NCBI GenBank assembly: GCA_949076555.1
Contig: CARUOB010000009.1
Span: forward strand, 11,841-48,461
DNA from: an uncultured Lachnospiraceae bacterium
GTDB taxonomy: Bacteria; Bacillota; Clostridia; Lachnospirales; Lachnospiraceae
Reading direction: 5' to 3'
DNA length: 36,621 nucleotides
Positions 31,113 to 36,621 of the stretch are shown here, piece by piece. Positions within the stretch are counted from its first letter, which is position 1; each line of letters opens with the position of its first letter. The position numbers were made by a program, and so were the translations under genes. Under the pieces are notes generated by a model, which saw nothing but the letters and a program-made list of their open reading frames with translations, made no database searches and was not told where the DNA came from.

Positions 31113-31757
31113 GTGGCAAGACCGGTAAAAAAGCAGCCGGAACAGTGGGAAAAAGAGATTTTGGAGGCTGCGAAATTTTTGTTTTTATCAAAGGGTTACG
31201 AGGAGACTTCCGTGGCGGATATTATGGAGCGGGCCGGGGGAGCGAAGGGGATGTTTTATCGCTTTTTTGAGAGTAAGGAAAAGGTGATGCAGGCATTGGG
31301 TGACCGTATGTTTTTGGAGAACAATCCTTTCGAGGCGGTAAGGACGCGCACTGACTTAAACGGTCTGCAGAAAATCAGGGAAGTGCTTGCCATGGACAGG
31401 GCGGACGGGGAGCGGGAGGCAGTCAATGCGCAGGCGGTTCCCATTTTAAAAGATCCGCGCATTCTGGCAGCGGCGGTGGAGGCTAACAGGCGGGTACTGA
31501 CGCCATTGTGGTTTGAATTGATCGAGGAGGGCAGGCGCGACGGCTCTATACGAACCGAGTACGCGAAAGAACTTTCGGAATTACTTCCGCTTGTCAATTT
31601 CTGGCTGATGCCCTCGGTGTTCCCGGCAGATGCGGGGGAGATTTTACATAAATGTAAATTTGTAGCCAAGGTGCTGGCGGACATGGGGCTGCCTGTGGCG
31701 GATGAGGAGATGGCTGAACGGACGGGGAGGCTGCTTGGTGGTCAGAAAGCGCGGTAG
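31113..31757 (+). CDS. TetR/AcrR-family transcriptional regulator
   Basis: The 214-residue protein has an N-terminal TetR helix-turn-helix (about 12-58): ILEAAKFLFLSKGYEETSV, then DIMERAGGAKGMFYRFFESKEKVM. The C-terminal part is helical and unassigned, as expected for a ligand-binding domain. A GTG start at 31113 is used because AAGGAGA lies just upstream and MARPVKK is a natural opening. The promoter carries a palindrome over its -10, so autoregulation is likely. The radical SAM gene follows after 62 bp and may be controlled by it. Confidence 0.9.
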   Translation: MARPVKKQPEQWEKEILEAAKFLFLSKGYEETSVADIMERAGGAKGMFYRFFESKEKVMQALGDRMFLENNPFEAVRTRTDLNGLQKIREVLAMDRADGEREAVNAQAVPILKDPRILAAAVEANRRVLTPLWFELIEEGRRDGSIRTEYAKELSELLPLVNFWLMPSVFPADAGEILHKCKFVAKVLADMGLPVADEEMAERTGRLLGGQKAR

Positions 31758-31819
31758 GACGGTTACAAGATACATAGGAACGAAAAAATGATGCAGCGGG
31801 AAAAGGAAGAGAGTTTGTC

Positions 31820-32572
31820 ATGAATGAATATGTGAAGAATTTAAACAGAATAGAATTTGTTGTTACGATGGCCTGCACAGGAAGATGCAAACATTGTTCG
31901 GAAGGCGACCACGATTCCGGTACAGGACATATTGATGCGGATGCTGCGGCAAACGCCGTCTATGATGTCTGCAAAAACTATAAGATTGAGTCGTTGATGA
32001 CCTTTGGCGGAGAACCGCTTCTTTATCCGGATGTGGTCTGTAAAATACATAGAGCGGCGAAGGAAATGGGAATACCGAAAAGGGATTTAATTACAAACGG
32101 ATTTTTTTCAAAGGACCGTCAGCGGATCAAAGAAGTCGCGCAGGCGCTTGCGGCAAACGGCGTGAACAGGATACTTTTGTCGGTCGATGCGTTTCATCAG
32201 GAGACAATACCGTTAGAGCCGGTTATTTATTTTGCGGCGTGCGTCAAAGAGACCGGGGTGGAAATATATTTAAGTCCGGCCTGGCTGGTCAGCGAAGACG
32301 ACCACAACCCTTACAATGAGAAAACAAGGGAAATTATCGGAGCATTTGACGATCTGAAAATTCCGGCTGGTTCGGGCAATGTGATCTTTCAAAGCGGAAA
32401 TGCGGCTAAGTATTTGAGCGAATACTTTGAAGAAAAAACGGAATATGCAGATCCCTATGAAGAAAACCCAAGAGATATCAGAGCGATCAGCTTTTCATCA
32501 AACGGAGACGTGCTGGATAGCAATTTGTACAAAAAAAATATCATAGATATACTGCATGAGTATAGGCCATGA
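31820..32572 (+). CDS. Radical SAM protein of unknown substrate
   Basis: The 250-residue protein has the radical SAM cluster motif CX3CX2C (C19, C23, C26) in MACTGRCKHCSEG, followed by a GGEP motif (TFGGEPLLYPDV) and the ITNGF strand. No SPASM-type cysteine cluster is visible, so it probably carries only the one Fe-S cluster. It ends with AISFSSNGDVLDSNLYK and a short helix. No precursor peptide, partner or pathway gene is adjacent; the TetR gene upstream is its only neighbour. AAAGGAAGAG precedes the ATG. Length is short but the core barrel looks complete. Confidence 0.85.
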   Translation: MNEYVKNLNRIEFVVTMACTGRCKHCSEGDHDSGTGHIDADAAANAVYDVCKNYKIESLMTFGGEPLLYPDVVCKIHRAAKEMGIPKRDLITNGFFSKDRQRIKEVAQALAANGVNRILLSVDAFHQETIPLEPVIYFAACVKETGVEIYLSPAWLVSEDDHNPYNEKTREIIGAFDDLKIPAGSGNVIFQSGNAAKYLSEYFEEKTEYADPYEENPRDIRAISFSSNGDVLDSNLYKKNIIDILHEYRP

Positions 32573-32592
32573 TATTTTTTGGAAAGAACCAG

Positions 32593-33273
32593 TTACGCAT
32601 GGTTTCCGGTTTCCAGGCACCACTTTGCAATTTTTTCAATCAGTGCGGCATCGATTTTGTCATAGGGGATGCGGATCGTTCCCTTATCGGTTTTGTAGCC
32701 CTGAAGCTCCTTCGCGAAATGCGATACGGCTTCGGGGCCGGGATACAATCCGATGTGTCCTTTGGATGCGGCAAAATGAAGAATATTATGCTTTTTCCAA
32801 AAGGTTGGCATATTCCATGAGATACGTTCCTCCGCTTCCGGCAGGGCATCGCGGAGAATTTGGCGGATATACCGGAGCGCTTCCTGTTTGTCTACATCCT
32901 GACTAAGAATATATTCGTCGATCGTCTTTGGCTTTTCGCCACAGTAATGACTCTGGTCTTTTTTCTTAAACTCCCTCCCGCATTTGGGACATTTCCACAT
33001 CGGTTTCTTTTCGCTTTCCCTCTCCTGCATCACTACCTCCACAACGTCGCCAAAGCTCTTGCCAATCTGTCTGCGAATCTGCTTGGTAACGCCGATGATA
33101 TAGCAGGGGGTGCCCATTTTTACCACCTGTCCCCGATAGGGAACACCGTCGAATGTGGCGTTTACAAGCAGACGGCCTTTGCCGAAAAGTTCTTTGATAT
33201 CATATGGCACTTCCACATATGCGGCATCCATATTTCCGTTTTGTAACAGCGTTGCACTGAATTTTAATTCCAT
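32593..33273 (-). CDS. DUF1905/zinc-ribbon/DUF1801 (YdhG-like) fusion protein
   Basis: The 226-residue protein has three parts: a DUF1905 beta-barrel (about 1-85; MELKFSATLLQNGNMDAAYV), a small zinc-binding insert (about 94-110) with CPKCGREFKKKDQSHYC, and a DUF1801/YdhG-like domain (about 115-220) with ISWNMPTFWKKHNILHFAA. Function is unknown. An upstream in-frame ATG at 33357 exists, but 33273 is preferred since AGGTGAT lies just before it and the extra residues would cross the BlaI promoter. It diverges from blaI. Confidence 0.88.
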   Translation of the reverse strand: MELKFSATLLQNGNMDAAYVEVPYDIKELFGKGRLLVNATFDGVPYRGQVVKMGTPCYIIGVTKQIRRQIGKSFGDVVEVVMQERESEKKPMWKCPKCGREFKKKDQSHYCGEKPKTIDEYILSQDVDKQEALRYIRQILRDALPEAEERISWNMPTFWKKHNILHFAASKGHIGLYPGPEAVSHFAKELQGYKTDKGTIRIPYDKIDAALIEKIAKWCLETGNHA

Positions 33274-33350
33274 GGTATCACCTCGCACTGTTATTATAAA
33301 GGGAATGTATTTGGTTTGCAAGGAATTATAATCAGAGCTGTTGTTTTCTG

Positions 33351-33400
33351 TTGACATTAGTATAACAATGCGTTATATTAAAAGCATAACAAAATGTTAT
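33351..33400 (+). promoter_or_regulatory. BlaI promoter with two inverted-repeat operators
   Basis: TTGACA (33351-33356), 17 bp, TATATT (33374-33379). Two copies of ATAAC-N5-GTTAT (33362-33376 and 33386-33400), centres 24 bp apart, lie over the spacer/-10 and just downstream. This is the layout of BlaI/MecI-type operators, though the core differs from the staphylococcal TACA/TGTA form. Confidence 0.78.
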
Positions 33401-33421
33401 ACATAAAAGGAGAAGACACAG

Positions 33422-33802
33422 ATGCAGCAGAAGATATCCGACGCGGAACTGGAAATTATGAAAATGATCTGGGGGAATCCGGAGGAGACGACCCGGTTTT
33501 CCTATCTGATGGAGGCGATGGCGGCGCAGGGGAAGCCCTGCCAGAAAAATACGCTGATCGTCCTGTTATCCCGGCTTGTCGGCAAGGGGTATCTGAGCGC
33601 CACGAAAATCGGGCGGCACAATGAATATGAGCCCCTTATTTCGGAGACGGCATATCAGACAGCCCAGACACGTCATTTTATAGACAAAGTCTACGAGGGG
33701 AGCGTCAGGGGGCTGGTCACCAATCTGATCACAGGGGATCACCTCACAAAGGAGGAGTACGAGGAGCTGAAAGCGCTTTTGGAGGAAAGGAGGAAAGTAT
33801 GA
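33422..33802 (+). CDS. BlaI/MecI/CopY-family repressor
   Basis: The 126-residue protein has a winged helix (about 1-75) beginning MQQKISDAELEIMKMIWGNP, the standard family opening, and a helical dimerisation tail with HLTKEEYEELKALLEERRKV. In the known systems the repressor is cleaved when the membrane peptidase is activated. AAAGGAG precedes the ATG. Its stop overlaps the BlaR1-like start (ATGA), so the pair is translationally coupled, and its two operators sit in its own promoter. No beta-lactamase gene is adjacent, so the regulated target is elsewhere or it controls only itself. Confidence 0.92.
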   Translation: MQQKISDAELEIMKMIWGNPEETTRFSYLMEAMAAQGKPCQKNTLIVLLSRLVGKGYLSATKIGRHNEYEPLISETAYQTAQTRHFIDKVYEGSVRGLVTNLITGDHLTKEEYEELKALLEERRKV

Positions 33803-35826
33803 CGCAGATTTTTAAGACGGTTTTATCCATGTCTTTGTCAGGAGCGATTCTGATTGCGGTTCTGCTTTGTGGTATCAGACTTCTGAGAGGAAGACTCGGC
33901 AGGCAGTGGCAGTATTATATCTGGATGATCGTGGTGATGCGCCTTTTACTTCCCTTCGGACCGGAGGTAAGTCTGATGGGGCAGGCGTACCGGGCGGCGG
34001 ATCGCATGATGGCGCAGGGGACACAAATGGTGCAGAGAGAGCGGCCAGGCGGTCAGGACGTTGAGGATGCTGCGAAACGTGCAGGGCAGCATTTGGAGGA
34101 AGGCACGGAGCGGAGTCCCGGGCAGAACACGCAAGGATACATGGTACAGGACACTGCGCGGGCGAAGCCGGAGGCAGCAGCCCTTGCAGGGAAATATCTC
34201 TGGGTGATCTGGCTGGCGGCAGCGCTTGGCATGTTGATAAGAAAAATCAGTATGTACCAGAGTTATATAAAATATGTGAAAGCAGGAGCGGAACCGGTCG
34301 GCGATCTTGCCCTTCTGGATCAGCTTGCGGTGGCGGCACATAAGTGCGGGATCAACAAGGCGGTGGAACTGTGTGTGAATCCGCTTGTCGCTTCGCCAAT
34401 GTTAGTCGGTTATTTTCATCCAAGCATCGTTTTGCCAAGCGCGGATGTCTCTGAGAGGGAATTTTGCTGGATTGCGATGCATGAGCTGACCCATTACAGA
34501 CGGCGGGATATTTTGTATAAATGGTTGGTGCAGGCTGTGGTCTGCCTGCATTGGTTTAATCCCTTTGTCCACATGATGAGCCGGGAAATTGACAGGGCGT
34601 GTGAGTTTGCCTGCGATGAGGCGGTGGTTGCAAAGATGGGGTACGATTCTGCGGCTGACTACGGGAAAACGCTGCTTAACGCCATGGCAGCAGGCAGCAC
34701 ATACAGGGAGCCGCTTGCCGCCGTAAATATGAGCGCCAACAAGGAATTGTTGAGAGAAAGGCTGGGTGCGATTATGAATTGTAAGAAACATACGAAAGCG
34801 AAGGGGCTGATAACGGTGGGGCTGACTGCGTGTGTCGCTTTGGGGGCATTTTTTATCGGTGTGTATCCGTCTTCGGCTGCGGAGCCGAAAGCCTCAGCGC
34901 AGGAAAAGTCAAAAGCAAGCAATGAAGCGTCAGGGGCGGAGGCCGAAAGGTATTATGAGGAGCACAGCCTGCCCCTGTTCTATATCGCCTTCGGTGAACT
35001 GGATGAAAGGGCGCAGGAAATGTGGCTTGACAGGATTTATGCTGACAGGAATCATCAGTTTTTCTCTGTCTGCGTGTGGCGGCTTGATGGGGACAGTCCG
35101 CTGATACAGACCTTTGCGCAAAGATTCTACGAGGAGGATGATGTCGCCTTTTTCTCCATTCTGGCCGATGAGATGATGAGCGAAGAGGCGCTGGAGGGAT
35201 GGCTGGAGCAGGCGCTCTCGGATCAAAAGTGGAACTTTCAATCGATGCTTTACGATAAACTGAACCGTGGAGAGGAGAAGGATGAGCTGGAAAAAGCGCT
35301 GGAAGCGGAGCAGAAGGAGGCGTACCGTTTGGTTGGCGTTACATGGAACGGGAAGAATTGTTATTATGAGGAACAGCTTGTTCATATTTTTCTGGATATC
35401 CGTATGCCGGATCGGTCTTTCTATACGCTGGACATGAACCCGGCGGGCACGGTCGATATCAAGATTGAACGCGCGGCAGACGGAAAGATCACGGGGGTTG
35501 CCTATATGACGGAGGCGGAAGTCGCAGAGCTGTTTGGAGATATGGGAGAGGACGTGAATTTGACGGCGGACAAGGCGGAGGTTGACGTAGAATTTCCCCG
35601 GAAGATGACCGTGTGCATGCCTGTGTGCAGGATCAGAGAGGGCGCGGGGGAAGAGTTTCAAGTGGTCGGCCTGCTGGGAGAGGGAGAGACGGTCAACGTT
35701 CTCGGCAAGAAGGAAGCAGCCGATGGGCAGATGTGGTATCTTCTGGACCGGGAGTCGCTTCCGCAGAAGATAGATGCTTCTGTGAAAGTGTGTTATGTCA
35801 GAGGAGATTTGCTGGAAGTGAATTGA
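33799..35826 (+). CDS. BlaR1-like M56 membrane metallopeptidase with C-terminal SH3-like domain
   Basis: The 675-residue protein has membrane segments at about 7-25, 35-52, 133-150 and 335-355. The M56 zinc peptidase motif HELTH (H228, E229, H232) and the downstream EFACDEAVV lie on the inner side. In BlaR1 the outer C-terminal part is a penicillin-binding domain; here it is different: an acidic helical segment (about 375-500), an unassigned part, and an SH3-like domain (about 603-675; CRIREGAGEEFQVVGLLGEG). It therefore probably senses a cell-wall or other cue, not a beta-lactam. A Gln/Glu-rich loop (about 70-130) separates early helices. Confidence 0.88.
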   Translation: MTQIFKTVLSMSLSGAILIAVLLCGIRLLRGRLGRQWQYYIWMIVVMRLLLPFGPEVSLMGQAYRAADRMMAQGTQMVQRERPGGQDVEDAAKRAGQHLEEGTERSPGQNTQGYMVQDTARAKPEAAALAGKYLWVIWLAAALGMLIRKISMYQSYIKYVKAGAEPVGDLALLDQLAVAAHKCGINKAVELCVNPLVASPMLVGYFHPSIVLPSADVSEREFCWIAMHELTHYRRRDILYKWLVQAVVCLHWFNPFVHMMSREIDRACEFACDEAVVAKMGYDSAADYGKTLLNAMAAGSTYREPLAAVNMSANKELLRERLGAIMNCKKHTKAKGLITVGLTACVALGAFFIGVYPSSAAEPKASAQEKSKASNEASGAEAERYYEEHSLPLFYIAFGELDERAQEMWLDRIYADRNHQFFSVCVWRLDGDSPLIQTFAQRFYEEDDVAFFSILADEMMSEEALEGWLEQALSDQKWNFQSMLYDKLNRGEEKDELEKALEAEQKEAYRLVGVTWNGKNCYYEEQLVHIFLDIRMPDRSFYTLDMNPAGTVDIKIERAADGKITGVAYMTEAEVAELFGDMGEDVNLTADKAEVDVEFPRKMTVCMPVCRIREGAGEEFQVVGLLGEGETVNVLGKKEAADGQMWYLLDRESLPQKIDASVKVCYVRGDLLEVN

Positions 35827-35853
35827 TCCGTATTTTTTAGCTGTATATATATG

Positions 35854-35876
35854 GGCCGCCGTTTGGCGGCCTGTTT
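35854..35876 (+). terminator. Probable terminator after the BlaR1-like gene
   Basis: The 7-bp GC-only stem GGCCGCC (35854-35860) / GGCGGCC (35865-35871) with loop GTTT is followed by TGTTTC. The T-tract is short. Confidence 0.65.
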
Positions 35877-35895
35877 CGATGTATCCGCATTTATG

Positions 35896-35924
35896 TTGTC
35901 TTATTCCGGGGAAAGATGTAAAAT
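35896..35924 (+). promoter_or_regulatory. Promoter of the DJ-1/PfpI gene
   Basis: TTGTCT (35896-35901), 17 bp, TAAAAT (35919-35924). The start codon lies 32 bp downstream, with CAAGGAGAAG before it. Confidence 0.6.
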
Positions 35925-35956
35925 AAATGCACTGACCAAGAGACAAGGAGAAGCGA

Positions 35957-36460
35957 ATGAATACCTATATTTTCTTATATCCCGAAACTTCATTCTTTGA
36001 GGTGACGCTTGCTGCCTATTTTATGAAGACGAAGGGCAGTGTTTATATCGTTGCGGAGGAGCAGCATCAGGTCATATGCACGAATGAAGGGATCAAGATT
36101 CAAAAAGACAGGGATCTTTCCCAAATGCAAGCAGAAAGTGTGGATGTGTTTCTCATCTGTGGCGGTGAAATCAGCAATATTCAAAATAAGGAACTGTTAT
36201 TTGAAGTCATCAACAAGTGTATAGAGGATCAGAAAATTGTTGGCGGTATCTGTGCAGGAAGAATGCTGATTGCGGATGCGGTCGGAGATCTGCAGTATCC
36301 CGAAAAGACGTGTGTTTTGGACAATATCGTCCTTAGCCCTGGAAATGAGTACGTCGACTTTGCCTTGGAGGTGGGAAAGGCGGCACATATTTTTGCAGAC
36401 GAAGCAGATTATCAGGAGACCGTAGATTACTTTAAATATTTTAAATACATCGGCAATTAA
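35957..36460 (+). CDS. DJ-1/PfpI-family protein
   Basis: The 167-residue protein has the class I glutamine-amidotransferase-like fold of the DJ-1/PfpI family. The nucleophile-elbow cysteine is C99 in VGGICAGRMLIADA, and an N-terminal glutamate (E15 in SFFEVTLAA) sits at the position that often contacts it. The LICGGEISNI stretch is typical. Members act as peptidases, chaperones, glyoxalases or regulators; which applies here is not clear. AAGGAG precedes the ATG. It stands alone and faces a convergent gene. Confidence 0.85.
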   Translation: MNTYIFLYPETSFFEVTLAAYFMKTKGSVYIVAEEQHQVICTNEGIKIQKDRDLSQMQAESVDVFLICGGEISNIQNKELLFEVINKCIEDQKIVGGICAGRMLIADAVGDLQYPEKTCVLDNIVLSPGNEYVDFALEVGKAAHIFADEADYQETVDYFKYFKYIGN

Positions 36461-36503
36461 GAAAAGTATCCGTCTTTATTTTGCGTATAAATGGTTCGGC
36501 GCT

Positions 36504-36621
36504 TTAACGCCCGGGTTCCACTTCCACCTGCAAAATATCCGCAAACCGGATCTTTGTGTTCACGATCTGCAATAACCGGCTGGTCTCGTCGATCCGGGCG
36601 ACCAGACCGGTTATTTTGATG
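36504..36621 (-). CDS. YolD-like protein, C-terminal fragment
   Basis: The minus-strand frame enters from the right edge and stops with TAA (36504-36506), giving 38 residues that start IKITGLVARIDETSRLLQIV and end in EVEPGR. The pattern of a beta-strand with GxVxxID, then NTKIRFADIL, matches the C-terminus of YolD-like proteins, which often sit next to a Y-family DNA polymerase. The identification rests on a short stretch, so it is only moderately sure. A DinB/UmuC-type polymerase gene just outside the window would support it. Confidence 0.6.
   Translation of the reverse strand, partial: IKITGLVARIDETSRLLQIVNTKIRFADILQVEVEPGR

Noticed and set aside
1..36621. CRISPR array, prophage or insertion sequence
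   Set aside because: No regularly spaced repeats, phage structural genes or transposase were seen on either strand.

Overview
The window looks like chromosomal DNA of a gut-type Lachnospiraceae (Clostridia, Bacillota). This is an inference from gene content: a YlmC/YmxH sporulation protein tail, NrdR, a yqeG-aroE-aroK-aroQ run followed by efp, a DUF5688-type protein, a hexameric-type glutamate dehydrogenase, several AgrC/AgrA-like and BlaI/BlaR1-like systems, and ribosome binding sites and sigma-A promoters of clostridial form. No rRNA, CRISPR array, prophage or transposase gene was seen.

Layout. 1-4064 is housekeeping: a sporulation protein tail, nrdR, yqeG, three shikimate-pathway genes, then a damaged efp with a strong terminator. 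4065-4194 is a palindrome-rich intergenic element ahead of a DUF5688-type gene. 5138-7196 holds tRNA-Arg(CCG) with its promoter, a membrane-anchored SH3 protein and a small helical protein. 7249-8748 is gdhA with palindromic operator-like sites. 8960-9912 is a YefM/YoeB toxin-antitoxin pair with a start-less membrane ORF behind it; a DEDDh exonuclease lies opposite. 10961-24905 is the centrepiece: two LytTR-regulator/GHKL-kinase pairs separated by a coiled-coil protein, followed by a tight five-gene glycosidase operon (membrane-anchored domain-swapped GH3, 4-TM protein, GH2, GtrA-like protein, cytoplasmic GH3). It closes with a clean terminator. 25040-29187 is a two-component/ABC-exporter module in decay. 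29278-30969 is HipBA; 31038-32572 is a TetR regulator plus an orphan radical SAM protein; 32593-33273 (minus) is a DUF1905/DUF1801 protein. 33351-35826 is a BlaI/BlaR1 pair in which BlaR1 carries an SH3-like tail. 35957-36460 is a DJ-1/PfpI protein, and the window ends in the C-terminal part of a YolD-like gene on the minus strand.

How the genes work together. The LytTR/GHKL pairs are agr-like, but no agrB or agrD is visible, and the second pair lies only 105 bp upstream of the glycosidase operon, so it is the obvious candidate regulator. The operon pairs one surface-anchored and two apparently cytoplasmic glycosidases with two small membrane proteins, suggesting stepwise handling of one beta-linked glycan across the membrane. 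The substrate cannot be read from sequence.

The most striking observations are lesions. efp has lost about 62 N-terminal codons, including the modified-lysine domain, and is out of frame with its own start. The OmpR-type regulator at 25040 has an internal deletion plus a frameshift. The exporter permease at 27373 has an in-frame TAG. All need read-level checking, because assembly error is an alternative. Autoregulatory palindromes can be read directly at the YefM/YoeB, HipBA, TetR and BlaI promoters.
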